16,184 bases of DNA from JAFAQB01 sp046724555. GTDB taxonomy: Archaea; Thermoproteota; Nitrososphaeria; Nitrososphaerales; Nitrososphaeraceae. The DNA lies in NCBI GenBank assembly GCA_046724555.1, contig JBKOWU010000039.1, positions 1 to 16,184 of the forward strand, given 5' to 3'. A model generated the notes under the pieces. That model made no database searches. It had not been told where the DNA came from and worked only from the letters and a program-made list of their open reading frames with translations. A program made the translations under genes and the position numbers. Shown here in pieces: positions 1 through 6,363 of this stretch. The stretch's first letter is position 1. Every line of letters begins with the position of its first letter.

Positions 1-109
1 TTAACCAATACTGGTAATGGGCAAGCCATTCATCTGCATATGCTTTGTTTAGATCCTGAATGACATCAGTAATGTTAGCTTTTACTATTTCTCTAGTTTT
101 TCTACCCAA
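1..109 (-). CDS. Ferritin/Dps-like protein, N-terminal part only (runs off the left edge)
   Basis: Reading leftward from a TTG at 109-107 gives 36 codons without a stop up to the window edge. The peptide contains REIVKANITDVIQDL followed by NKAYADEWLAHYQYW. The segment LNKAYADEW.A.YQYW is typical of the first helix of archaeal ferritin-like, bacterioferritin-like and Dps-like four-helix proteins, where the Glu and the nearby His/Tyr/Gln belong to or flank the di-iron or ferroxidase site. Such proteins store iron and detoxify peroxide in the cytoplasm. No in-frame ATG exists before an upstream TGA, so TTG is the only plausible start. The rest of the gene is outside the window, so whether it is intact cannot be judged. 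Seen: the peptide. Inferred: the family. Confidence 0.6.
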   Translation of the reverse strand, partial: MGRKTREIVKANITDVIQDLNKAYADEWLAHYQYWL

Positions 110-926
110 TTTCTTATATCACTATCCTGCAACACTACATGAGAGTTATGTTAAATAAGGATTACACTATCATTTAATTTTTGATAAGTGAATATGTGAA
201 AAATTCAAATGACAAACAGCCTTCCAATCTAAAAGAGATAAGATATCCATGAAACAATGAAAATGTTTTTCGTTCTACTGTCAGTTATTCATATCTGATG
301 CTTGTATTATGTTACACTTTACTCTAGTTCCGATAATATTCATAGCTATCACTTATACATTATCGACACTTCTAAATGAAAGTCAAAAGCGAATGCTTTT
401 ATGATGTAGCAGCAGTTTTCCAGAAGCTAACTGACAGAAAAACTAATACGTGTCGGTTTTAGTTTAGTTTTATCAGTTCTAATTAATTTGCACCGATAAG
501 CATTGCCAGTACTGCATTATAGCTCTAATACTCAACATATGCATATTTAGATAAATGATACTGTATATTACCAGATAATGCTACTCATCAGTTGAATCAA
601 TAATATATGTCACTGTATCATTCACTACAGTCAGTAATAAGGAGAAATCCATAGTTGGCATGATGGACCTTGGAAGCCCAAGGATTTTTGTTACCTATGG
701 AAAGATAGATTTGGTCCATCATTACGATAGAGTCAATAATCTGTATATAAATAATGCGGTCATTCGTCTATTACTATTAGTGTCACCGCTACGCATAGAG
801 GTGTTTAATTGAGCCCCGTCCTCGGCTAAGTCAAATAAAGAACATCTAAACTTGTGCAACTGAATGTCAGGTGTAGTAAAGCATTCTAAATCCGCAGAAG
901 AAATAACGCTTGGATGTACTTGTAAA
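110..926. other. Long AT-rich intergenic region with no convincing gene
   Basis: This stretch of about 800 bases shows stop codons in all frames and no peptide that I recognise. A weak GTG-started open frame (722-952, minus) overlaps the end of the next gene and is not supported. The only clear structure is the nested inverted repeat at 660-722, listed separately. Promoter elements for the ferritin-like gene should lie near 150-160 on the minus strand, where an AT-rich TTATTTA-like element occurs. Confidence 0.5.
660..722. repeat. Nested inverted repeat (10-bp outer stem, 6-bp inner hairpin)
   Basis: ATGATGGACC at 660-669 is matched exactly by its reverse complement at 713-722. Inside the first arm's edge, CCTTGG (668-673) pairs with CCAAGG (678-683) around a 4-nt loop. 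A third possible pairing is CCATAG (649-654) with CTATGG (695-700). The arms do not flank a gene. The pattern could be a structured RNA, a terminator-like element or a tiny decayed mobile element. The pairing is seen directly; the function is unknown. Confidence 0.5.
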
Positions 927-1217
927 CTATTTATTCTTAGATTCGTTGTCACGTCTGAATTTTATTGAACGTTCGTTTAGCTGTTCCCACATGTATCCTT
1001 TCTCTTGTAGATATTGTGTTATATCTCCATTGTATCCTGTTACGCCTTCTAGATTACCGATTTCACTATTTGTGTAATTACTGTCGTGAGTCTCACCAGG
1101 ATCATGATTATTAATTGTTATATTTCCACCCAAGTATCTGGCAATACCAGCAGCATAATCTATTCTCCAAAGCTCTTTATTTAGATTCACTCTGATGTGT
1201 TCCACTATTTCTTCCAT
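927..1217 (-). CDS. Hypothetical 96-aa protein
   Basis: An ATG-started frame encodes a soluble, acidic to neutral 96-residue protein beginning MEEIVEHIRVNLNKELWRID. It is rich in Asn, Gly and Glu in the middle (NITINNHDPGETHDSNY) and has a charged C-terminus ending RRDNESKNK. There is no signal peptide, membrane segment or metal motif that I can see. An AT-rich element about 25 bases upstream (around 1240) could act as a TATA box, which would make the transcript nearly leaderless. I do not recognise the family. The normal codon composition and ATG start make it more likely real than chance, but no neighbour helps assign a role. Confidence 0.45.
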   Translation of the reverse strand: MEEIVEHIRVNLNKELWRIDYAAGIARYLGGNITINNHDPGETHDSNYTNSEIGNLEGVTGYNGDITQYLQEKGYMWEQLNERSIKFRRDNESKNK

Positions 1218-1741
1218 TATATGATAAAGGTGAATTCATAAATCCACTTATTAAAGTTGCATTGAAAGTCTAAAATCGATATCATTTAATTTATATCAGT
1301 AATTCACAAAGCGTAGTGAACTATAGGTCGTTATGGGTTTACAAAGAGAGCTTTTGCCATATCAACTGAATTTTGCGTCATACGTATATCATTTTACCAT
1401 AAAACTAGGTTGGGTCTTTGATTTTTCTTCATTTATATTGCAAATAAAGCCCGAGATACAATTGCATAAAATAAAATGTTGTTTGATTGATACGCCTTAA
1501 TTTGTATCCTTAATTTTCACTAGGTATCATAAAATGCAATCTATTATTAAGTTGCAAACTATGACATAACTGACCAGCAAAACCCACCATTAAGGTATGA
1601 TTTTGCTTACCAAAAATATTGATGGCACTTACCAAATACTAATACAGTAATCGACTACACATGAGTATAGTACATGGTCAGAAATGATAAAAGAGTAGTA
1701 TTATCTATCAATTTAATATATAAAGTCATGTATTAAAGCGC
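1218..1741. other. Intergenic region, nothing recognised
   Basis: About 520 AT-rich bases lie between the 96-aa hypothetical gene and the small broken gene at 1742-1972. I see no open frame with a recognisable peptide on either strand, no tRNA-like cloverleaf and no strong inverted repeat. Confidence 0.5.
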
Positions 1742-1972
1742 CTAGGTGACTGCAGAGGTTGTGGATTCTTTAACTTCTATGGGAGATAGAACATGACCCT
1801 CTTCTTCGAGTCTTTTTCTTACAGAAGAATACATTTGAATTGCTTGATCTATTACCTCTTGTTGACTATTACCAAGCACATGAACTGTCACACGGGCGCC
1901 TTTCGCAGATTACTCAATTTTGACACTGTGTGAAAATTGAGATGGAAATTCTATTTGTTCCTGTCCATTCAT
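1742..1972 (-). pseudogene. Small conserved-looking protein gene interrupted by one in-frame stop
   Basis: Reading leftward from ATG at 1972 gives 20 codons (start MNGQEQIEFPSQFSHSVKIE), a TAA at 1912-1910, then 55 further codons in the same frame ending at TAG (1744-1742). The post-stop part contains SAKGARVTVHVLGNSQQEVI and DQAIQMYSSVRKRLEEEG, a credible beta-strand then amphipathic helix, with no frameshift. The two halves read as one 76-codon protein with a single nonsense codon. A TATA-like element (ATTATAG) sits about 24 bases upstream of the ATG. Small cytoplasmic proteins of this layout occur in these archaea, but I cannot name the family. It is most likely a recent pseudogene; a sequencing error or recoding is also possible. 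Confidence 0.6.
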
Positions 1973-2080
1973 GGATTTAATATTCTATAATGTTCTTTAC
2001 TCTAATTTAGTTTTTCACTGTAAATTGACCAGAATTGAAAGTGCTTTAATCTTGGTAGTTGGTCATCTAAACTTAACGAC

Positions 2081-2098
2081 TATAAATATATATTTATA
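2081..2098. promoter_or_regulatory. Perfect 18-bp TATA palindrome, possible bidirectional promoter
   Basis: TATAAATATATATTTATA equals its own reverse complement and presents a strong archaeal TATA box on each strand. Leftward it lies about 110 bases before the broken gene starting at 1972. Rightward it lies about 50 bases before the hairpin at 2146. No gene start sits at the usual 25-30 bases on either side, so its target is uncertain. Confidence 0.3.
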
Positions 2099-2145
2099 CC
2101 TACAGTCTCAAATTAATTGAATCTAATGTTGCTGTCACTGACGAC

Positions 2146-2178
2146 GCCATTTGGGCTTAAGTTCTCAAAACAAATGGC
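2146..2178. other. Hairpin with 8-bp perfect stem
   Basis: GCCATTTG at 2146-2153 pairs exactly with CAAATGGC at 2171-2178 across a 17-nt loop. It could be part of a small RNA transcribed from the TATA palindrome upstream, or an operator. Only the pairing is seen. Confidence 0.3.
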
Positions 2179-2293
2179 AAAGATCTAATAAAATCACATA
2201 CACATATACCATTGTGCAAGTAAAATGAGTGTCATAATACATCATTGTTGGTACTATTAACTGCTGGAAATTGTGATTATGACATCAATAGGC

Positions 2294-2422
2294 TTATTCC
2301 AGTAAAGTAACCTTAACACTCTTACCAAGCCATTCCTTGGGAACAAAAACATGAGCACCATTACCTGATTGACTAACAACAGTTTCTATTTCCTGAATTT
2401 TGCGCTTGGCTTTACGACTCAA
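2294..2422 (-). CDS. Small DUF2080-like (transposon-encoded type) protein
   Basis: The minus strand encodes a 42-residue protein from a TTG at 2422. The core reads SGNGAHVFVPKEWLGKSVKV and ends TLLE. This Gly-Asn-Gly/Ser-Ala-His, then PKEWLGKxVKV pattern is the hallmark of the short archaeal DUF2080 family, described as putative transposon-encoded proteins and resembling the swapped-hairpin AbrB fold. The TTG start is preferred because a TATA box (TTTATATA on the minus strand, 2451-2459) lies about 33 bases upstream; the frame is open back to 2443 but has no ATG. It diverges from the SWIM zinc-finger gene. The pair may be accessory genes left from an insertion element. Family assignment is from memory of the motif. 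Confidence 0.6.
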   Translation of the reverse strand: MSRKAKRKIQEIETVVSQSGNGAHVFVPKEWLGKSVKVTLLE

Positions 2423-2450
2423 CTTTACTTGTATAATGTCTACACAGAGT

Positions 2451-2459
2451 GTATATAAA
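2451..2459 (-). promoter_or_regulatory. TATA box for the DUF2080-like gene
   Basis: On the minus strand this reads GTTTATATAC, a good archaeal TATA element, centred about 33 bases before the TTG at 2422. It supports a nearly leaderless transcript and that unusual start. Confidence 0.4.
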
Positions 2460-2486
2460 CATTATATAGAATTCCAACATAAAAGC

Positions 2487-2516
2487 TATATACTGGGTAT
2501 ATACTAAGTATATACA
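2487..2516 (+). promoter_or_regulatory. Three TATATAC elements spaced exactly 11 bp apart before the SWIM gene
   Basis: TATATACT occurs at 2487-2494 and 2498-2505, and TATATACA at 2509-2516, giving a strict 11-bp period that runs into the ATG at 2516. The two right-hand copies carry a full GTATATAC palindrome. The left copy is centred about 26 bases before the ATG, the expected TATA position for a leaderless mRNA. The other two would then cover the transcription start, where a repressor or autoregulator could bind one helix face. Confidence 0.5.
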
Positions 2517-2824
2517 TGAATAGAACACAACAAATAAAGCAAATTCTCAGGCTGAAACGAGAAGATAAAGCACTTCAGCTATTCCAAGCCGGAGCAGTCA
2601 GCAAAATAAGCGACGACTTGTATCATGTGAAAAGTCAGAAAGACCCAAGCATAGAATATGAAGTAATTCCATCAATGAATGTCTGTACATGCATTGACTT
2701 TGAAAGAAATGGATTGCCATGTAAGCATGTAATTGCTACGCAGTTATTCAGAACAAGCCAACTAGCAGCGACTTTAACGGCTGCAAAGATTCAAGCACTA
2801 AACAAAATAGGGATAGTACAATGA
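2516..2824 (+). CDS. Short SWIM zinc-finger protein
   Basis: This 102-residue protein has a basic helical N-terminus (MNRTQQIKQILRLKREDKAL), then a beta segment (DDLYHVKSQ), then a SWIM zinc finger with C57-x-C59-x9-C69-x-H71 (CTC...LPCKH). The C-terminal 25 residues form a helix. SWIM fingers bind one zinc and serve in DNA or protein contacts; they occur in bacterial helicase complexes and at the C-terminus of MULE-type transposases. Archaeal stand-alone versions of about 100 aa are known, but their role is unclear. The ATG start fits the phased TATA elements just upstream. It diverges from the DUF2080-like gene, which suggests a mobile-element origin. All zinc ligands are intact, so it is likely functional. 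Confidence 0.8.
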   Translation: MNRTQQIKQILRLKREDKALQLFQAGAVSKISDDLYHVKSQKDPSIEYEVIPSMNVCTCIDFERNGLPCKHVIATQLFRTSQLAATLTAAKIQALNKIGIVQ

Positions 2825-2842
2825 GCAAAGCATCGTTTCGTG

Positions 2843-2854
2843 AGCCTTAAGGCT
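2843..2854. terminator. Short palindrome between convergent genes
   Basis: AGCCTTAAGGCT is a perfect 12-bp palindrome just after the SWIM gene stop (2824) and before the methyltransferase stop (2860-2862). Its place between converging genes suggests a weak bidirectional terminator, but no clear T-run follows. Confidence 0.25.
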
Positions 2855-2859
2855 TCAAC

Positions 2860-3672
2860 TTACGCCTTCAGCGCCAGTGTGAGCAGGTAGTCTTGTCTTA
2901 TCAAATTCTCATGCATATAAGGTGCAACGGCTTGTATAAAGTCATGTTCTAATGCCTCGACCTTGCTAGTACCCTTTCCTCCAAGTGCTTGGATGGCACG
3001 TATCAAGGGTCCATATTTTGTACTAAACAATTGCCAAAAATGGTTTGGGCTCAATACAGGAAAGTATACAGCACCTCGCTCGAAGTGAAGGTCCTTGACG
3101 TTGCTGCCGAGACGCTCCTGTACTGTCTGTGGAATTCCCCATTGCATAGGCGAAGGAGGGCCCCCAGGAGGAGGAGGGACATGCTTTACGATAGCCGCGA
3201 AGAATCTTCCTACATTATGTTCAGGAGGCCAAGTTGTAAATGCGATGCGGCCCCCTTTTTTAGTGACTCTGATGAGCTCTTTTGTAGCATCCTCTGGACG
3301 AGGGGTAAACATATGTCCTAGACTTGATAACACTATGTCAAATGAATTATCAGGAAAGGGAAGATCTTCAGCATCACCATGTTTCCACTCAATCCCTTCC
3401 GTTACCCCGGCAAGGGCTGCTTCTTCCTTCGCGCGTTCCAAAAGTTCGGGTGTGAGGTCTATCCCAATTACTTTCGCCCCTGCTCTGCATGCAGTGATGG
3501 CCGTAATGCCAGTACCACATGCTACGTCGAGCACATGTTCACCACGACTAACACCAGCGGCGCGTACTAAGTGAGCAGACATAGGAGAAAGGAAGGTTGC
3601 TATGTCGTTATAAGAACCCAAGGCCCAAGTTGCCTTCGCTTTCTCCTTTAGATCTGCAACGGGGTCGCTCAA
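2860..3672 (-). CDS. Class I SAM-dependent methyltransferase (UbiE/Methyltransf_11 type)
   Basis: The 270-residue protein has the Rossmann methyltransferase signature. Motif I VLDVACGTG is at 47-55, the acidic ribose-binding residue is D72 in IDLTPELL, GDAEDLPF is at 99-106 (motif II) and FDIVLSS is at 111-117. A C-terminal segment with a Pro-rich loop (VPPPPGGPPSP) probably forms the substrate lid. It transfers a methyl group from S-adenosylmethionine to a small molecule that cannot be named from sequence. The only plausible start is TTG at 3672. The gene is visibly richer in G and C than its neighbours, which suggests import from another genome. Just upstream on the same strand lies a relic resembling an arsenite methyltransferase, but this protein lacks the Cys set expected of ArsM. 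The fold is certain; the substrate is unknown. Confidence 0.85.
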   Translation of the reverse strand: MSDPVADLKEKAKATWALGSYNDIATFLSPMSAHLVRAAGVSRGEHVLDVACGTGITAITACRAGAKVIGIDLTPELLERAKEEAALAGVTEGIEWKHGDAEDLPFPDNSFDIVLSSLGHMFTPRPEDATKELIRVTKKGGRIAFTTWPPEHNVGRFFAAIVKHVPPPPGGPPSPMQWGIPQTVQERLGSNVKDLHFERGAVYFPVLSPNHFWQLFSTKYGPLIRAIQALGGKGTSKVEALEHDFIQAVAPYMHENLIRQDYLLTLALKA

Positions 3673-3729
3673 ATCAAATCTAGAAAGCCCTGCCCAGTAA
3701 TAAGGCTTATGTACTATGGGATGAAATTG

Positions 3730-3918
3730 CTATATTTTAGGCCACGCGAAGCCCTTAATAAAAGCAAACTTTGTAGGTGTGCCGCATCCTACGCCAAGGA
3801 TCGAAGCTTCTGGTATAGATTTTAATTCTTTTGAATCATATCCTACTAGTTCAGCGACTTGTTCTGGTGATTGTGATTGTTATAGAACTGTTTTATTGCT
3901 AATTCCCGTAAAGTACAT
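3730..3918 (-). pseudogene. Relic of an arsenite methyltransferase-like N-terminal region
   Basis: In one minus-strand frame from ATG 3918, after a TAA at 3882-3880, the peptide continues with QSQSPEQVAELVGYDSKEL, then KSIPEASILGVGCGTPTKFA, and ends FIKGFAWPKI at a TAG (3732-3730). The string VAELVGY.S.EL.SIPE..LG.GCG.PT closely matches the segment just before the SAM-binding motif in ArsM-type As(III) methyltransferases, where the Cys is one of the arsenic ligands. The expected next step, VVLDLGSG, is absent. This is therefore a short leftover with a nonsense codon and a lost catalytic domain. It is followed 57 bases later on the same strand by the intact methyltransferase, which may have inserted there or been exposed by a deletion. 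Family by motif memory. Confidence 0.55.
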
Positions 3919-4305
3919 GTTTATCTTTTGCCTGTCTTATCTAATCCTATAATCATTATCAGTTAGATGCTGTTAACGCATGTGCTGCTTTGTGGATGTA
4001 GGTGGGAATGATAGAAGTAGCAGGTCAGGGGAAAAGCCACGCCATGATGACGACAATGATAATAATAATGTTGGTTGACTATACTAAGGGGTAATTACGT
4101 CGCGTGTGTATGTATGTATGATTGGCGTGTGAAGCCTTTCCTGCCTGCTCACTAATAGGTTATTTCCTCTATTGGATAAAAACTGCTGGCGTAGTGATGA
4201 TTAACTTATGACTTTATGCTATTTGTTATGCTAGCTAGCGCGTGTAGCAACGTGAATATACGTTCGGTCATTTGATTGTAATATCTGGCGTTGTCTTTTC
4301 TATCA
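3919..4305. other. Intergenic region, nothing recognised
   Basis: Nearly 390 bases contain short GTAT repeats near 4107-4120 but no recognisable protein, RNA gene or strong inverted repeat on either strand. Confidence 0.5.
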
Positions 4306-4731
4306 TTATACTTCGTTAGTACTACTTATCTGGTTAGTACGTTTATCGTCGTGGAGTTGGAACGCCTTGTATATATGATACGTAACTACCACTTTTACGC
4401 TTCCAACCAGCAAAAATTCTACATTTTCTCTCTCTTCTTTATCAATACGTGATGCTTCTGTATCCACTACGTAGGGGTGTATACCTAGCATTTGAGATAT
4501 TTCTTGTCTGTTATATCCATATTCTAGATATGATTTTATTTTTGCAGTACGTGCTAGTATCATCTTCTTTTGTTGTTCTTCTTGTGCTGCTACAGCTGCA
4601 ACCCTAGCTCTTATCATATCGGTTGGATCATTACATGCTTCTGCTTCTTCCCTGTTTTTCCTGAGCATTTGGTCAAGTTCTATTATACCTTTTCTTCTTA
4701 TTATTCTATCTACGTGGTTACTTGATGTCAA
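4306..4731 (-). CDS. Helix-turn-helix protein of unknown role
   Basis: This frame encodes 141 residues. The first 60 are charged and helical (IRRKGIIELDQMLRKNREEA and an Ala/Gln-rich segment ending AAQEEQQKKM), probably a coiled coil. Residues about 63-96 (KIKSYLEYGYNRQEISQMLG then IHPYVVDTEASRI) form a good helix-turn-helix in the style of resolvase or sigma-like HTH domains, in which the YNRQEISQMLG helix leads into the recognition helix. The C-terminal 45 residues include a hydrophobic beta-like stretch. The start is TTG (4731); no ATG is in frame. The HTH recalls the two terminase-small-subunit-like proteins elsewhere in the window, but the rest does not align. It probably binds DNA. Neighbours give no hint. 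Confidence 0.6.
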   Translation of the reverse strand: MTSSNHVDRIIRRKGIIELDQMLRKNREEAEACNDPTDMIRARVAAVAAQEEQQKKMILARTAKIKSYLEYGYNRQEISQMLGIHPYVVDTEASRIDKEERENVEFLLVGSVKVVVTYHIYKAFQLHDDKRTNQISSTNEV

Positions 4732-5295
4732 ATAACATATGAATAATCTCCCTCTCCATCTTTCATAAAACTGCCTCTGACTTCAACATCATATGGGTAT
4801 AAGATATGCACTAATTCATAGACGTGCATATGCATACAGGTTAGTGATTCAATTACAGGCGTTTTAATGAGTTTAGAGATGAATAAAGGTTTGTCATTTG
4901 CAAGCTAAGCGAAGAAATGCAAAGATAAAAAGTCAGTGTATTACATTTCCCCTACGTTTCTTTAAAGATTGTAGAAGTATATAGAATTATTGATTGTAGC
5001 AGATCGTATTACCTATTCTCTAGATTGTTTTAAAACCTAATTTATCAAGTGTGGTATGTATTGATCAGGCCTTTCTTCCTAGATGTCTCTATGTATGGCA
5101 TATTGATAAATCATACGGTGTTCACCTTAACTATAAAGAAGAAATGGTACTGTGATATTCAATGTAATATAACATAATGTTGCTTCTATAATGGGAAGAT
5201 GGTTGACTAAACTAACTTATTACTGTGTTTGTAGTTTATAATGAAATCGAGATAATGCCAGAAGACCGTGAGCCACAAGTAAACGCGCCAATGTA
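4732..5295. other. Intergenic region with two weak inverted repeats
   Basis: About 560 bases without a recognisable gene. TATGCAC (4805-4811) pairs with GTGCATA (4824-4830), and TTTGCA (4897-4902) with TGCAAA (4918-4923). The first lies about 75-100 bases upstream of the HTH gene and could be an operator. At the right end, plus-strand codons ending in NAPMY-stop (to about 5299) read sensibly for about 20 residues but have no identifiable parent. Confidence 0.35.
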
Positions 5296-5976
5296 TTAGT
5301 TATAATCTACTTTTGATTTTACAATTTTTATAAGATTGCGCATTTCAACAGGCTTTGTAACAAAGCAATCAAACTCTTCTAAATTTGGGAATAATCTTTT
5401 AAAGTCATTTATAGACTCTTCATATGCAGTTATAAAACATACCTGAGCTTTATCGTCTATGTCTTTGATTTTCTGATACAATTCAAATCCGTTCATAGTA
5501 GGCATTCGGATATCTAAAAGTAATAAATCATAAAGGCCAGCTTTGTAATTTGATAATGCAGATAAAGGGTCATTGAATACATCTACAATAAATCCATTAT
5601 CCTGTAAAGCGATAGTAAATAGTCTCGCGATAACTTGTTCATCGTCTACTATCATTATCCTATGTTGTGCGTTAGAACCCGTGCTGTCCTTATTCTTTAT
5701 TTCATGTGCAGCACTTATTATTAACTTGGCAACATATTCATCAATTCCAAGAATTTGAGCCAAATTATTAGGTTGCATAATTAAAAGTGAGTCTAACTTA
5801 AAGCCGTATCTAACTAATGCATCTTTTAATCCTTCTGCTATATCTAAATGATTGATGACATTATCCTCATCATCATAAGCTTCAATGGTCAGTGATCGTG
5901 TTAGATTGTGTAGGGAATCAGGAGTAGAAGGAGATAGAAAAGTATCTACTTCATTTCTTCTAGAAGTAATACCCAT
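5296..5976 (-). CDS. Response regulator: helix-hairpin-helix-like N-terminus plus receiver domain
   Basis: The 226-residue protein (ATG at 5976; a TTG lies one codon earlier) has two parts. Residues about 45-95 (GLKDALVRYGFKLDSLLIMQ, then LAQILGIDEYVAKLIISAA) resemble a RadA-type helix-hairpin-helix pair used for DNA or protein contact. Residues 105-222 are a CheY-like receiver with the acidic pair D111/D112 (VDDE), phospho-acceptor D155 (LLLDIRMP), T183 (FITA) and K208 (VTKPVE), so every key residue is present. It should be phosphorylated by a histidine kinase, which is not encoded in the window. There is no standard output domain, so the N-terminal domain may be the effector. It diverges from a small PRC-barrel-like gene over a shared AT-rich promoter of about 37 bp. 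Confidence 0.85.
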   Translation of the reverse strand: MGITSRRNEVDTFLSPSTPDSLHNLTRSLTIEAYDDEDNVINHLDIAEGLKDALVRYGFKLDSLLIMQPNNLAQILGIDEYVAKLIISAAHEIKNKDSTGSNAQHRIMIVDDEQVIARLFTIALQDNGFIVDVFNDPLSALSNYKAGLYDLLLLDIRMPTMNGFELYQKIKDIDDKAQVCFITAYEESINDFKRLFPNLEEFDCFVTKPVEMRNLIKIVKSKVDYN

Positions 5977-5979
5977 CAA

Positions 5980-6013
5980 TTATAAGTATATCATATATTA
6001 TTTAATAATTAGC
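5980..6013. promoter_or_regulatory. Shared divergent promoter
   Basis: The gap between the response regulator start (5976) and the GTG at 6014 is almost pure A/T, with TATAAGTATAT (5981-5991) and CATATATTA (5992-6000). Each strand has a TATA-like element 18-30 bases before its start codon, so both transcripts appear leaderless and their promoters overlap. Confidence 0.5.
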
Positions 6014-6250
6014 GTGACTGAGATAGATTGGAATGAATTGATAAAATTAAAAAAGTCAGTCATGGCTTGCGACAAGCACTTTTGTGGAAACGTGATAGCA
6101 CAATATCATGATAATATAATAATTATAGAAGGCACTACTATAAAATCGCATGAATATATCGTGCCAAAATCAAAAGTAGATCATTATGATGGGAATGATC
6201 TTTATCTCAATATTACTCGTGATGATATAATTCTAAATTTTGATTTCTGA
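6014..6250 (+). CDS. Small PRC-barrel-like / DUF2171-like protein
   Basis: The open frame reaches back to 5885 but would overlap the response regulator. A GTG at 6014 gives a sensible 78-residue protein that begins TEIDWNELIKLKK after the start residue and sits just behind the divergent promoter. The body, with GNVIAQYHDNIIIIEG, then HEYIVPKSKVDHYDGN and LYLNITRDDI, is a run of short beta-strands of the kind found in PRC-barrel or DUF2171 proteins, small barrels that often bind RNA or protein partners. Being divergent from a response regulator, it may be co-regulated with it. Two Cys (MACDKHFCG) near the N-terminus are notable but isolated. Family assignment is tentative. Confidence 0.6.
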   Translation: MTEIDWNELIKLKKSVMACDKHFCGNVIAQYHDNIIIIEGTTIKSHEYIVPKSKVDHYDGNDLYLNITRDDIILNFDF

Positions 6251-6270
6251 GCTTCAGAATAACAACTTAA

Positions 6271-6290
6271 ATAGATATTAGTCTATCTTT
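6271..6290. terminator. Hairpin and pyrimidine-rich run after the 78-aa gene
   Basis: ATAGAT (6271-6276) pairs with GTCTAT (6281-6286) around a 4-nt loop, with one wobble pair, followed by TTT and further T/C-rich sequence (TTTTCTTTCTTTCT near 6307-6320). It lies between two converging frames and plausibly ends the rightward transcript. Confidence 0.35.
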
Positions 6291-6363
6291 AATCCAATCT
6301 GATACTTTTCTTTCTTTCTGTATTGCTACGATTGCTACTTAGTTCAATCTATGTTTTTGTAGT

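Larger units (their letters stand above)
1973..2293. other. Intergenic region with a TATA palindrome and a hairpin
   Basis: These 320 bases contain no recognisable protein frame. They hold an 18-bp perfect AT palindrome (2081-2098) and an 8-bp-stem hairpin (2146-2178), described separately. Together they could mark a short non-coding transcript, but nothing confirms it. Confidence 0.4.

Noticed and set aside
722..952. Minus-strand GTG-started frame of 76 codons
   Set aside because: It overlaps the end of the 96-aa gene, has no promoter or recognisable motif, and its peptide looks like chance reading.
2989..3574. Several plus-strand frames opposite the methyltransferase
   Set aside because: They are mirror frames of a GC-richer gene whose minus-strand product has clear SAM-binding motifs.
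4100..4130. GTAT repeats resembling a short tandem array
   Set aside because: Only three or four units of a 4-base repeat; no CRISPR-like spacing and no spacers.
5573..5758. Plus-strand frame inside the response regulator gene
   Set aside because: Shadow of a well-supported receiver-domain gene.
5885..6013. Upstream extension of the 78-aa protein back to an ATG at 5885
   Set aside because: It would overlap the response regulator gene and skip the divergent promoter; the GTG at 6014 fits better.
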